Below are positions 1 through 12,660 of a stretch of DNA of 64,000 nt, in pieces; within the stretch, counting starts at the first letter, position 1; every line of letters begins with the position of its first letter. The translations under genes were made by a program, and so were the position numbers. A model generated the notes under the pieces. That model worked only from the letters and a program-made list of their open reading frames with translations. It did not search any database and had not been told where the DNA came from. Source of the DNA: Linum tenue (Eukaryota > Streptophyta > Magnoliopsida > Malpighiales > Linaceae); the NCBI GenBank assembly GCA_946122785.1, contig CAMGYJ010000005.1:33966002-34030001 (forward strand). The letters run 5' to 3'.

Positions 1-3000
1 AGCTCACTGAGATCCCATTTCATCCCCTCGAGGGTATCAAGGTCTTCAGCAGTAACGTTAGTGACTGAGAACTGGCCTTGTCTATAGTTACGGATTATCT
101 CATCAACAGAAGCAATGCTTGAAGACCCTTGGCGAATGTCGGAAGAAATGCCCTGCACCATAGGAACATGTAAGGAGTTATATGTTCATTGAGAAGTTTA
201 AGATCTCCCACCAGAAAATGTCAACGGTTCCTTACCAAGTCTTTAGGGCAATGAGCGAAAGCCTCTGTCATCAGCAATTTTTCTACTGTATCCTTGAAAT
301 CTGCAGCCAACCTTGACCTCTCTCGAATGGGGAAAAAACCCTGTTAAGCCAGTTCAACGCGTCAACTACTACTTGATGAGTAGCCTTACGACATTTAAAC
401 AGGTAATTCAAAAAAAGAAAAGCGGAACACAGAAACTAGAGCAAAGGACACAAACCCCAAGGAAATCAGAAGTTTCCGTGTATTGGTGACAGTTCAAGAT
501 ATGCAATTTTGACCCCAGAGTACGACTTAGTAGCTGACAGACAGTTGTCTTTCCACCACCAGTTTCACCAACTAGCAGGACAGGCTCTCGCAACTTGTAG
601 CAGCAGTCAACAAGAAAAAACAATCTCCTCATGCTTGCAGTCAAGATGACACTGAACAAAATAATATGAAAAAATGTGAAGAAGAAAGATCAGCTTGAGG
701 AAGTAGGATACGCCACAGAAACAGTGTAAAACTTCACAGGAAAAACGTGAGCAGAAAAGATATCTAAGAAGTACATACTCTCCTAGACTCTGGAAGCCTG
801 AATTTGAATGACTTCCCGCTGATCCCTGAACAGTACACAGAAAATTAAGCAAGAAAAAACCAAAGTTCACGCAGACATTAAGAAGTCCATAGTGAGATTT
901 AAAATGCAGCATACAGCAAGCACAACAATTGTTATATTGGGTAATGATGGACAAGAATCAAGCAGCAAAAGGAGAAGAATGATACAAAATATAAGCAAAC
1001 TGAAAGAAATGTGTAGCTGCATTCACAGGCTCCAGTCAGAAGAATGTCATAAATACCATATGAACTGTACGGCCTCTAGCAAGCTGAATTGCAACCATGA
1101 AACTAAAACACCAGCAGACATTCAACGCATTCATTGCATACATGCCAGACAACAAAGGTCAAGCCTATTTTGGACAAATTTGAAACATATGCCAGTCCAG
1201 TTATAAGAGGGACCTAGAATTACTTAACACACTGTTATTTTAATGACAATTTGGTGGAAGCATCTCGAGATTGCAAAAACGTTACCGTGTACAAGTTCTC
1301 TTCATGAATTTCAATTTTAATAACTTTCTTCAGTACTTCCCGAACCACAACCCTCTCGGCCTCATTACGCAACCTGTCCGCCAAAAGGTAATAACCATGC
1401 TCTGCCATTACTTCCTTAGAATCTGAAAACGTTCGCAAGCGACTAGCCCAGCGAAACAAATCTCTTGGAGTTATAAATCCATGCTTCCCAGCAAAGACCT
1501 TGCTACTCTGCCTGCGCATCTGCAGCTCCTTCATGACCTCAACCATGAGTCCAGCACGGCTCCCAGGGACACAGCACCGCTTCTCAATAATTGTGCTCAT
1601 CTCGTGATCTGGGATTTCATCCACATGAACCTCCACAAAACGATTACGAAAAGCACGAGAAAGCATTTTACGGCCACCATAGAAAGTAGGCGGATTCTGA
1701 GTGGCAAAAAGCATGAAATTTGGATGTGCCCTAATTGTCTCCCGCAATTCAGGAACAAAAAGTTCCCTGTTATCATCTAGCAGACGGTTCAACGCCTCCA
1801 GTACATCAGATGGGGCGAGGTTAAGCTCATCCAAAACAATCCAATGACCTTCCCGGACTGCCTTAACCAATACGCCTTCATGAAAAACGAGCTTTCCATG
1901 AGCATCAGATATGTAAGACCCTAAATATTCCTGTAAATCTGTATGCTCATGGTTATTTATGCGCACAAATTTATGCCCTGTTCTGGTGGCAAGATACTGA
2001 ACAAGGCTCGTCTTTCCACTAGATGTTGGCCCTTGTAAGAGGACAGGGTATCTTTTAATAAAAACTGCACGTGCTAAATTCTCAAGCTGCTTCTCAACAC
2101 CCTTTGTGAGCACATAATTTGCCATGGATTCTGCAGAATGCAAGTCATTTAAGTACGAGCAAAAAGGTACATCTAAAGGTTTCTTTCCACCAAGCAACTT
2201 CCTAGTGAGCAATTTTTCCATGATTTCAGCACTGGGTTGGTCCAATAAAGTCAGGAAGAACATAGAAAATCCATCATACAAAGCTTTCTGAAAGCCAAAC
2301 TGTTTGCTTGCTTCTCTGGTATATTCCAGTGCTCGGTACAACGACCGCAAACTGTATTGAGGCTTTTGGTTGGCACCATCCTGCAGCCTATCCTCTGAGT
2401 TCGTTTTGGCAGATCCATAGAAATCAATGATCCGGCTTTCTAACTCACTATTTGCTTCTCTTTCCACCAGATATTTGTTTATAAATAATTTCAGGTCTTC
2501 TCGGTCCAACACATCATCAACGAAGTACTCTGTAAATCTACTCCTCAGAGAGTATGGCAAGTCCCTCTTCCCGGCATCAGTTGCAGGATTCATACAGGCA
2601 AACATGCGAAAGTTGGTGTGACGAGGTATATCTACAATGTCTCCTTTTTCAGCCAAACACAGTGAACCGTATTCTCCCTCTAGAACACCAATGACTCTCT
2701 GCAAAGTCTCAGGGGGTGCTAAATTCACCTCATCGAGCAAAATCCACTCCCCATTTCTAAGAGCATTGACGAAGGCTCCTTCTATGAAAGAAAATATCAT
2801 ACCAGATGAATCTCCCACTTGCCCGTAAGCAGTTGCAATTTTCTTAGCAAAACTATCCCAGTCCTCGCGAATTATTTCTCTGTCTGAATGTTGCTTTCGC
2901 TTCTTCCCAGACCCAAAGCTTTCTATTGGTACCTTTTTATAGACATCCTCAACGTACTTCTTCAACCGACTCAATAACTTTCCCCAATTCTTTTGGCTCA

Positions 3001-6000
3001 GGATCTTTTGTAAATAGGCAAAGATTTGACCATTTTCCTGCGAGCCAGCATCCAAAAACGAGTTACTCAAGATCACGAAGGCAAAAGGACATCACAGGAA
3101 AATCATAATTCCATATAGCACATACCTTCACAGAAAAGGTCCTGGAAAACAGGTTCTCAAACTCCTTGTAGAGGGGAACACAAATAGACTGTGGATCCAT
3201 GGGCCTAAATCCTCCTAGTAAATCAGCAACATCACTTTGCTGACTCAAGTTCTGTAAGCCAATAGCAGCTCCCGTAAGATCTTAGATATGATGAGGCGAA
3301 AGGAGAAAACTATATGGAAGGAAGAAAGATATGTACGTACCACAACAGTCAGTTTCTGACCAAGCATCATGGCCAGATTTTGCACAAGAGTAGTTTTCCC
3401 TGTTCCAGTTTCACCAACCAAAAGAACAGACTCATTGTTCTTAACAGAACAAGTTATCCTCTCAAGTACATACAGAGAACTACGCATCGCGACAAGTTTT
3501 CCATGAAAGCGATCCTGTAACAGTATAATTTTATATCAACAAAGAGAAGGATACAAACTCAACTAGGCTAAAACAAATGCTCCCACCAACCGTAGTATTG
3601 TGTTGTTCAAGGGTAACTCGACCAACCCTTAGCTCCGTAGAAAGAACCTGAGGTACACAAATAAATATAAGTCAAGGCATATAAGTAGCTGAGTTCTTTA
3701 TATTATCAAGATATAGTCACCTGAATCTCAGGTCTGAAAGGATGGAATATGGCAACTTCAGAGTGGGGAACTCCCCACACATCAGCTATTTCTTTCATCA
3801 CAGCAAGCCGCTTCTCGACAGACGCTGAAAAGGCTGCAAATATGTCTACAGCCTGAAAGTAGACATTATAAGAAAATCAAATAAACTTCCAACATCATAA
3901 ATGAATCAGCAGACAGAAAACAAAGTGCAGGACATTAAATGACGAGATCAGACCTCTAGGTAAATAAAGTGCCACTCAGTTGACCTATCTCCATTAAAGT
4001 TAGAAATTAACCCTGAAATTCGTTTGCACCACTTGAGTAGATCCCTGCATTACCACACATGAAATTTTCTATTAGCGTAAGGACCTGGGTGACAATATCT
4101 TCTGGAGCCAATGTGACGGAAGACATAATACCTTGTTGAGAACCTGGAAAGGGAACTGGAGGAAGCAGAATTTCTGGATAGAAAACCACAAGATTGAAGG
4201 ACAGTGGCAGAGTTGACTCGCTCAAATGTTTCTACAAATGGGCACAAAAACAGAACAGAGTGAATACTATCATTTGCTAGCTAAGGCAATTCAAAGTTTA
4301 AATAAGATAAGCCAAGAAAAGTTAACACCCACGCAAGATCTTTCCAGATAGAGGCTCTAAAACTGGATACCACACATTCAGTATGTTTTTCAAGTCATCT
4401 GTATTTGGGGGGTCAATCATCACCCTTCTCCAAAAAACGCTAAGCACATTCCCCCCTTCAAACAGGAAAAAGACGGGATAAGTTCCATTTCAACCACAAC
4501 AAGTACAACACATAATTCCTGCAGAACCTTTAATTAAAACAACATAAGAGCAGCCTTCAATGAAGCTGAACCAGAGATAAATTCTACAAACCTTCGGCTG
4601 ATCGAGATACATCACTCTTAGATGTAGAAATGGTAGAGAATAATCTAAAATTTGCTGACACGTGTATTTCCTGAAAGAAAGCGATCCTTAGTTATTACTA
4701 AAATGATCAAAGCAAAAAGAAAAAACTAAAACTATATAGATTGAGTTACATGGTTACCTCTCCATGACCAGTGACAAAAGAACTTGCACCTTCTAATAGA
4801 GGCAACAAGATAGATTGCACATCAGCTGGGGCTTTGTCGATGTCCTCAAATACAACCCAATACCCACCCAGAACAGCCTGTGGAAAGAGAACTGTCTCGG
4901 TCACGGTGAATGGAAGATAGCCCATACTGCATACTCAATCACAAGGGCTGGAATCTAACAGGTCTACAGACAAGCACATCATAAATGTAATAAACAAACC
5001 TGGATAAGTGTTCCATGTTGCCACCTAAATTCACCAGGTTTCTCGGTACAAACATAACTCCCAAGCAATGTTTTGCCATCAATTTGATCATCCATATGAA
5101 TAGACAGAACTGGAACAAGAAACATATATCAGTAAATAAACATAGCCTGGAGGTACCACCGTAAGAGGAAGTAAAAGAAACTTGGAATAAAAAAATAAAA
5201 TGGAAGGTTAAATGATGTGTTCATTAGAGAATCTAGCACAGAGCCAAACCAAGGTCCCATACTTCAAGTTTAAGCACTTTAGAGTACAAACAGCTTCCAC
5301 AACTCTCCCGTTCCACAACCATGTCCTAAATGTGGTGCTTAGACAGTCTACTCCACAAATAATGAAGCTTTACATAAAATAATTTTCACACAATTAGAGA
5401 ATGATACCACACTTCACACCAAGTGATGAAGCTTCATTACTTTTCATATTCCTTTTTAGATCTTTTTAATTTCTCACATTACATAAATGGCAACATCTTA
5501 TATTTGCATGCCAACCATTATCCTCAGCCTCCAACCTTTGATAGATCTATACTGCAAAATGGACCCAAAAAGGCAAAAATCTCTAACATACAATCGGACC
5601 CCAAGATGCCTTAAAGGAATTTCCTTAAGCTGCAGGTACACTACCTAGAGATCAAGATAAAAATACACATTAGGTGTGTCTTTTACGTAATGTCAATGCT
5701 CACTGAAACTTGTACCAGTTAGATATAACTTTGTTTTCATGTAAATCCTGTTATTAGAAAACTTTTTAGTCCATTTAATCAGGCAAGTACAAGCTCCAGA
5801 AACCAACTGATTTAACAGGAGATGCAACCGAATCTTAAAATGGTTGTGCAACAAACACGTAGGAGATTTGGGGTAGCATATGTTAACTTCTACAATTCTT
5901 ATTGTTCTTATTGTAATTTGAAATACCTTGGTTTCCGGTATCTTCAGCCAACTTGCTTATCAGACCTGTTTTCCCGACCCCAGGTTGACCATAAAGAAGA

Positions 6001-8481
6001 ACAGGCCACCTTTGACTAACAGCTAAAAGAACCATCTCAAAGCTTCTTCGCATCGCCGATGTGACGACAAAAGGATTGCGAACCGATTCACTGCTAATAA
6101 CCACAGAACGCAATAAAAGTCAACAAAGCAAACTTCAAGATCCTAATTATGTTGGCAAAACAGTAACAGATTAACAATCAAATGAAGAAACAAACATCAC
6201 TACCCACGAATTTTCTTCATATATGACGTTAGGACTAACTTCATTTACAATGTAAGAAAATTAATTATTCAAGCTTCATAGATGATTGTTGAAAAACATA
6301 CCATCTAGTTAACCTTCGACTTTTTACTGCAGGCTCAATTTCCTGAAGCGGCGATGACTTCACTGGACCAAGGCTAATAGATTCTAGGCAGTCCTGCTCG
6401 CTAAAATGATTGGAAGAATATTCCTTGGTATTGTCAAATAGCTCAAAGTATGAACCACCCTTCTCTAAAGCGACATCCCGACAAAAGTCCTCCCACCTGC
6501 AAACAGGAAAGGAATCACATACTTACACATGTAAGGAAGGCCTACAGAAAATTGAATTACAAACAAAATTCAAAATATAGACCAACCGCAACAGACACGA
6601 TGCTGCTTCTTCTGCCTTTTCGGTCTTTGGCCCATTCAGTTTCAACAGAACTGCTAGAATTTGTTCCCCAGACCATCTAATATCTGAAAGTTCCCTCTCG
6701 TGCTCTCTGAGAAGGTTCATATCAAGACACTGAGTCTCCTTCAGAAGATCCAAAAAACAAGACCAGTCCCATAGTTTGGAAAAACACTCTGGCTCCATAA
6801 GAAGGAGACGATAAGACGTCCGGGCTACAAGTAAGTAATGCTCTGCAAGCTGGAGAGACACAAAACAGATCTTCAATAAAATATTTTAAAAATAATAAAA
6901 ACGGTTGATAAAAATATATATAAATACATGTGTGATAAGGGAATAAATCAATCAACATTTCAGAAACAAGGAGTCAAATCAAGAGGTAAATTTCCTGCTG
7001 CCGTCCTACTCCAAACACAATACCACATGGAATGGAGTGACTGTAACAAGTTTTGTGTAAATCATCGGGCCATCACACAGGCTTTGTTCCCAAAACTCTA
7101 TCAACTTTTAAGTCTGTTTGACGAACAAGGGCTTGGCCTAGTGGTAACTCCATTAGCCTAGAACCTGGAGGTCCCAGGTTCGAATCCCTTAAGTAGTACC
7201 TTAATAGCAACAAAATGAACCTATATCACCCTTATAAAAAAAAAAAAAAACTTTTAAGTCTGTTTGAAAATTTCAAAAAAAAAAAAGCTGAAAAAGCATT
7301 TCACCACATTTCCCGTCTATTAAGTTTCAACTCCTACTTACAGTTACAGGTCAGGACATCAATCATAGATACATCCCCTTCCAAGTGATGATTAAGATAT
7401 AGAGAAGGATAAAATTGACCAATACCAGAATAACATTTTATCTACTACTGACTATAAATGGCAGGTAAACTCAATTGCACATAAACAGATACAAATACCC
7501 GAGACTGCAACACAAATGAATCAGAAACATGAGGGATAAGAGTGAGAACCTTCGAGATCTCAGAAACCACCCTTTTCCTCAAGATCCTTTCAAAGGGCGG
7601 AGGAGAGAATTTAAAATACGGAGATACAGACCTGCAACAAGTGGAAAACAAGGAACATCTTACACATGTAACCCTGAGAGGTACTACATCACTAGAGTAG
7701 CAGTTTAATACCAATATCCAAATACTGACAAAAGCAGACGCTGAACAAAAAAAAAACAGATTCAAGTGACAGAATTATACAGAGGCCGTCACAACCTAAA
7801 GGTGGAAATTAACAGTGACGCAGCACTATGTGCAACTACTGCAAGCACACAAGTGCACCGTATCTGAGCAGAGAAGAACAAATTACCTCCACAAGGACTG
7901 GTCCAAGTCAAGAGCACGAGCGAAGGCCAAGCAAGCAAGCTCATGAAGATACAAACCCATGCCATTCCGTACGCAATGCTCAACAACAAACGCTTCTGCG
8001 TCACTGAAACTTCCTACTTCTTCATTAGTGTTGCCGGTCAGATTGCATTGGCCAAGTAACCACACCACTTTCTCTATGATTTTTTGAGATATTGCTCGGA
8101 AACAGCCAACCAATAGAATTGTATATTTTGGGTTCACAAACAGTTCTGCCGCCAAATTAACCACTTCTTCTATCCCTGCGTCCCCCTGCACACACACAAA
8201 TTCCAATGCCAATAACTTAACAGACTACACAAATGGGTTGCCACAGAGAAAGATTACAGTTCTCGTCGAAGAAAAACGGGAAGAACAAGGGGGGAAAGAA
8301 GTTCATTCGTCTATCCTCCCAAGGCCTTCCAATTCCTCATCCTTGGAAAAGGAGTAATTTAAGAATGGATTTGCACCTTTTTAACAAGATTATCAATCTT
8401 CTTAATTCGTTTGAGCTCTGGGCAACGAGCAAGGAGCCTCTCCAGCGCAGATTGGACACTGAACCTTCCATCGATTGCCAT
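1..8481 (-). CDS. MDN1: Midasin (AAA+ ATPase, 60S ribosome biogenesis), 5' part of the gene
   Basis: Midasin is a giant dynein-like AAA+ ATPase in the nucleolus and nucleoplasm that strips assembly factors from pre-60S particles. The start at 8481 gives MAIDG..., matching the plant family N-terminus. Exons by frame and splice consensus (~ marks uncertain ends): 8481-8377, 8187-7887, 7631-7499, 6849-~6587, 6496-6302, 6090-5927, 5109-5000, 4877-4758, 4670-4592, 4455-~4335, ~4230-4130, 4048-~3955, 3853-3721, 3648-~3590, 3514-3341, 3251-3126, 3037-1286, 825-779, 633-456, 340-236 and 152-<1. Walker A motifs in order: GQPGVGKT (near 5980), GETGTGKTT (near 3400), GPTSSGKTS (near 2020), GETGGGKTT (near 550). 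Walker B-like WVVFEDIDKAP (near 4830), WILLDEVNLAP (near 2730) and WIVLDELNLAP (near 1840) are visible. AAA5-6, the linker, the acidic region and the MIDAS domain lie beyond base 1. I saw no frameshift or stop in the exons. Confidence 0.95.
7122..7248 (+). mobile_element. tRNA-derived SINE in an MDN1 intron
   Basis: A short tRNA-like head carries an A box (GGCCTAGTGG, from 7135) and a B box (GGTTCGAATCC, near 7177). It is followed by a short unrelated body and a run of A ending at about 7250. It is flanked by perfect 19-bp target-site duplications (aacttttaagtctgtttga at 7103-7121 and 7249-7267). The perfect duplication implies a fairly recent insertion. It lies in the MDN1 intron between exons 7631-7499 and 6849-6587, in antisense to the gene. 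It is not an intact tRNA gene: the body runs straight into the poly(A). Confidence 0.85.
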
Positions 8482-8639
8482 CTGAAAAACCTAGAGTATA
8501 TACTAAAACAGGTAAACGATAGGTTTGATCAAGGAAACTGTGCGACGTATGTGTTACAATATCCAGAGCTCCTGCAGTAAAGGTTATACAACACAGTATT
8601 CTCCAAAAACCCTGCACACAGAAAAACAAAGACGATAAT

Positions 8640-8945
8640 TAAGTCGCTGGTCCTTCTGGCCGGCAACGTAATTCGGCGGTAAAGTTCTCGGCCCTCTCCC
8701 TTTTGCTTGCTTGCTTGCTTGCTTGCCGCAGTTAGCTAGGGTTTAAGGGTTTATAAAGGTTTTGCAAAGGTTCTTTAAACCACTGCTGTGTCGGTTTCGT
8801 GTGACAAATTCATGGGAAGGAAAAACAAATGGCTGTTTGTCATGTCAACGAAGCCTTCGCGGGTCAAGCGGTTCGGTGGTGCTCTACCGCGCAACCGCGA
8901 GCCCATATTTCTGTGGCCCAATTACTGACTATTGGGCTTTGCAGT
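8640..8945 (-). promoter_or_regulatory. Probable MDN1 upstream region with telo-box and site II motifs
   Basis: Reading toward MDN1 (minus strand), AAACCCTA (telo-box) lies at 8744-8737 with a near copy, AAACCCTT, at 8752-8745. Three site II-type TGGGCY motifs cluster at 8900-8905, 8915-8920 (both minus strand) and 8933-8938 (plus strand). Telo-box plus site II is the known signature of plant ribosomal-protein and ribosome-assembly promoters, which fits midasin. The transcription start is not determined. Confidence 0.6.
8703..8726. repeat. (TTGC)6 microsatellite upstream of MDN1
   Basis: Six perfect TTGC units in the likely MDN1 5' leader or promoter. Repeat-length variation here could alter leader length. 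Confidence 0.9.
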
Positions 8946-9480
8946 GGATATTTGATTCAACTTGTGTCAACGCCTTGTGAAGGGTGCATTGGTGTTCATC
9001 AAATTTGTTTTTTTTTTTCTAAATTATACGTTGGTCACTCTTATATAAATCTTTCACATTTTTCATTTGAATTACTTTTCTTTTTTATTTGTCACTAGCT
9101 TTACGAATCATTTTACAGTTAGTTATCGGTCGTAAGTCTCTATCAGATTCTGTTAACTCCATTAATTTTTCGATGACGTGGCAAATGGAACTACTGACTG
9201 GACCATTAACTTAATGACACGTCATTTTAACAAAATAATTAATTGGGTGAGTGCTTCGTCGTCTCCTCCAATGCTAGGAGACACCGCTATTGTTTCCTCC
9301 TTCTTTAATCCTGGCGGTGGCGGTGCCGCTAATACTCATCAGTCATCACCACAACCAACAACACCAGTACAAACTCCACCCCGGACTATTTCAAGAAGGA
9401 ATCAGTACTTCCAAAGCTGGATGCAGGTGGAGCGGGGTGTGTTGGTTTGAGTTCCGGCGAGGAAGATAGGCTCAACAGTG
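8946..9480. other. Intergenic DNA without a recognised gene
   Basis: AT-rich sequence from 8946 to 9240, then a short open stretch (9178-9450) with Pro/Gly/Thr-rich translation and no domain I recognise. It abuts the left remnant of element A, and no left LTR of A could be found here. Confidence 0.5.
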
Positions 9481-9945
9481 GAAGTCGTTGAATGCCTTGG
9501 ATACGCCCCTCATACTAGGATGTCATTTCCTTGCCACCGCCAAGGTGTTAATTAATGTTAATGATGGTACTTTGATATTGAGAGATGGAGCGAAGTAAAT
9601 TACCTTTTCGGTTGACACTAAGAGTAAGAAGGATGACGTTAAGGAAGTGGAATCGAATGGTATGTCTGGAGGTGGAGGTGAGCCACTCAAGGCAAACCCC
9701 ACTAGTGCTTTTATTCCTTTTGTTGATGTGAAACAGGAACCTAAGGCGGGTACCAAACTCGAAGGGGGAAAGAAGAAAGTGTGGCGTGCAAATATGAGCC
9801 ACGCCTTTACCCTGAAGAAGGATAAGGATAAAACGAAAGTGCCCAGTCAAGAAGGCCACCCTTTGGAGTTTGAGATGGGAGGTGACAAGCCTCGCTTCGA
9901 GATCGTGGCGGATCCCCTCTTGGAGGCCTCGTGCTCTCAAGCATG
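9481..9945 (+). pseudogene. Gag-protease C-terminal remnant of element A
   Basis: Around 9500-9590 the translation resembles the aspartic-protease tail of C's Gag-PR (there VPLILGRPFLATAKALIDVHDG). Here it reads as a diverged version with H for P in the LGRPF motif and an early stop near 9596. It then runs into a charged Lys/Glu-rich tail ending near 9945. Only this C-terminal part survives, and it is followed at the expected distance by the post-gag hairpin seen in B and C. Confidence 0.65.
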
Positions 9946-9980
9946 AAAGATCTGCAACGTCGAGCTAGCAACGTTAACCT

Positions 9981-10003
9981 CGCTTGTTGGGAGGCAAACC
10001 AAC
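9981..10003 (+). other. Post-gag hairpin of element A (GGAGGCAA loop)
   Basis: GTTGG (9986-9990) pairs with CCAAC (9999-10003) around a GAGGCAAA loop. The same loop sits just after the gag stop in C (22980-22997) and B (18480-18457, minus), with different stem sequences. Confidence 0.6.
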
Positions 10004-10139
10004 GTAGGTTTGTTCTTATTTTCTCTTTTTGTAATTGAGTGATGAGTTCAAGTGGTTGAGTGGTGATCACCGTGCCAGAGTTGTGTGTCTGCATGTTTTG
10101 GATGTGTTGTGATCAAGTTAGGGGCACAATTGATTAGAT

Positions 10140-10615
10140 CGAGTCTTGAATTTTTGGGAAATTCCCTGTTTTTCATCAGTTCACGGTTTTAGCCTTATTA
10201 TCACGGTCAGCAGACCATGATAATGAGGCGTAGACCATGAACAAAGGCAAGCCCCAGCTTTTTGAAACGCGTCATTTTTACCCGAGTTCACGGTCCGGAA
10301 GTTATTATCACGGTGTACACGATCATGAAGGGTCGTGAACCCTTCTTCTTCACTTCACGCCGCCACCCTCCGCCGGAATTCTCTGAAATCTTCACAGAAA
10401 ACCGCGACATCAGTCATTTTCTGGCGCACATTCGCCGAAGTTTTGGAGCGATTTGGCTTGACTTCTTTCTGGCAAGGCAATTTCCGTCGAGCTTCCGGTG
10501 AGCTTCCGACGAAGCTCCGGCGAGCCTCTCCGGGCAGTTTTTCGTGCATTTTTCGACTCCCTCGCCCTCTCCTCACCCTCCCCTTTGATCCTACTTAGGT
10601 CTCCAACTTTGTTTT
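10140..10615 (+). promoter_or_regulatory. Palindrome-bearing upstream region and leader exon of A's ORF1
   Basis: Inverted motifs built on CACGGTC/GACC(A/G)TG occur at 10170-10340, including a GTTCACG...CGTGAAC pair near 10289-10348. A leader rich in CTCCGGCGAGC follows and ends in a possible splice donor, CTTAG|GTCTCC (near 10597). The leader is recognisably similar to the leader of B's ORF1 at 17525-17640. An intron would run from there to the acceptor TTTTCGCAG at about 11801, just before the ATG. Confidence 0.5.
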
Positions 10616-10774
10616 GAACTTTTGCCTTGTTAATTTTGGAGAATCGGATTAGGTTGTAGGTGAGGGGATTTTGTGTTTTAATGAATGAATGTTGAAATGG
10701 GGCGAGGGGTTAGTCGATTAATGTTGTTTGAATGATGAATGAAGTGTTTTTTTAGCTTAGTTGAGCCTTGGTAG

Positions 10775-11446
10775 TAGGGGTGGAAATCGGTACGGTATCG
10801 GTATCCCAATACCAAATACCGAAATCCCAAATACCGAATTACACCCTAAAGTCAATCCCAATCCCTAAATAATTTCGGTACCCCAATCCCAATCCCTAAA
10901 TATACTGGTATCCCAATCGGTACTTCGGTATCCCAATCGGTATTATCGAATACGAAATTTAGTACCTTTACAATTAATAATTAAATATATAAATTAGATT
11001 TTATTGTTTCATTTAGGGAAAAAAGACTAAGCAAAGAGTCTTGAATTAGGATATTATTAAGGAGAATGGTGGAGGGGAGACATCTCGAGTTCTTGTCATT
11101 GGTAATCTTTAATTTGACGAATTGGAGGTTGACAGACGACTATTAATAGTGATGAAATGATCTATGTATAATTAAATGACACTTTTTGTGGTTGAGGGTC
11201 GTGTAGTAGTGAATGAGAAAGTCTAGTTGAAAAGATAAAATACACACTAGCTTATATTTCGGTATTGATCGGTATTTCGGTATATACCGATCCCAATCCC
11301 GTAATCCCTAATACCGAATAACAAATGAAATTCAATCCCAATCCCAATCACAAAAAATAATTCGTATATTCGGTAATACCAAATATAGACAAATTCGGTA
11401 CGGTATTCGGTATATCCCAAATACCGATACCAAACTTCCAGCCCTA
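10775..11446. mobile_element. Non-autonomous hAT-type DNA transposon
   Basis: A 672-bp element with terminal inverted repeats TAGGGGTGGAAA / TTCCAGCCCTA and a perfect 8-bp target-site duplication (cttggtag at 10767-10774 and 11447-11454). Both are diagnostic of the hAT (Ac/Ds) superfamily. The subterminal regions are packed with variants of CGGTATCGGTATCCCAATACC in both orientations, as expected for transposase-binding subterminal repeats. There is no transposase ORF, so it depends on an element elsewhere. It lies in the leader intron of A's ORF1. Confidence 0.9.
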
Positions 11447-11802
11447 CTTGGTAGGCATGAATTTGACATGATTTGTGTTGAATTGAGAAAAATGGCCACT
11501 AAGTGCAATTTATGAATGAATGTTTATCCTCCTTTTGTGAATGATGGTTGGTGGCCTTTGAAGCATGGTTTAGGTTCGAATTTGCTATATTGTTGAACTA
11601 AGAATCACCTAGAATCATGCCTCGGTGTGCCTTGTGTGCAATTGAGCTTAAATTTGTGGGAATTGGTCTTGTGAAAAGCCTAAAAGGCATAGTGGGATTC
11701 TAAGTGTGTGTGTGGGGGGGGGGGGGATTTCTTTTCTCCCCATCGATTTGAGATTGATGAAATGTTTCCACGTATGGTGTATGGTTTTGATGTTTTCGCA
11801 GG

Positions 11803-12660
11803 ATGGTTGATACCGACCACCTGTACATTGGCTACTTGGTGAATCATCACAAGTACGAGGATAGGTTCGACTTTCGAGGAGTGGAGGAACAACGATGTGG
11901 GACCTCACTGGTTATTGGACCTGGACATGTGTCACCATGTTTAGGTGTCGGGCGGCTATGTCTGGGGTGCTCATCCATCCCAAGGTTGAGGTCTGTTATC
12001 TGTGGACGAGCTCGTCTACAGAGAGCTTTGCTTGGAGTTCTACTCCACCTTCATCTATGAGATACCTAACAGTAGAAGGAACATGCCATACATGGAGTTC
12101 ATGTTGGGAGGTCAACATCACGTGCTGACCTATGACGAGTTTGCTCAGGCCATGGGCCTTAACACCACCGCCATGACGATGATAGAGCGGGAGTACACCA
12201 GAGACTTCCACTACCAGAAGGCATACAGTGCCATCTGCCGGCCAGAGCATCGAGACCACCAGTTTCGGGTCTCCAACACCAATGTTGTGAAGTTCCAGAC
12301 ACCGTGAAGGATCCTGCATACGCTACTTACTCGGTTGATGATCCCTAGTCTGCAGTCGGGGCACATGGTCACCAACAAGGGGTTGATTTCCCTCCATACC
12401 TTGAGCCGACCCACAAAACCACTTCATCTGGGATCAGTGATTGCTACCACCTTCTCAAGAGTGTTGGGTCGAGACTGAGTGGACACGATGCATTGGGGGG
12501 CATCATCACGAGGATTGCTCGATATTTTGGGGTCGACACCACGGGATGCCTCATCATTGGCCGGATGAATTCTCTCCCAGTCGAGACCTTGCATAACTTG
12601 AAACTGGTCTGGGACGAGCGAGAAGTGGAGTACCATGAGGGACTCCGGCCTTCGGCTACA
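11803..12660 (+). pseudogene. ATHILA ORF-1-like gene of element A, 5' part (broken)
   Basis: An ATG directly follows a splice-acceptor-like CAG at about 11801. The first ~35 codons are open, then a frame change is needed near 11900. From 12001 the hallmark of the family is readable: YRELCLEFYSTF and FMLGGQHHVLTYDEFAQAMGL. Further stops occur after 12300. B is inserted at 12660 within the C-terminal part of the domain, and the gene resumes at 30370 beyond the duplicated ctaca. I assign it to the ATHILA ORF-1 family (a plant retrotransposon protein of unknown biochemical role). It is a pseudogene with at least one frameshift and several stops. Confidence 0.75.

Noticed and set aside
7122..7200. 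tRNA gene on the plus strand
   Set aside because: Only A and B boxes are tRNA-like. There is no full cloverleaf, and it ends in poly(A) with a 19-bp target duplication, so it is a SINE.
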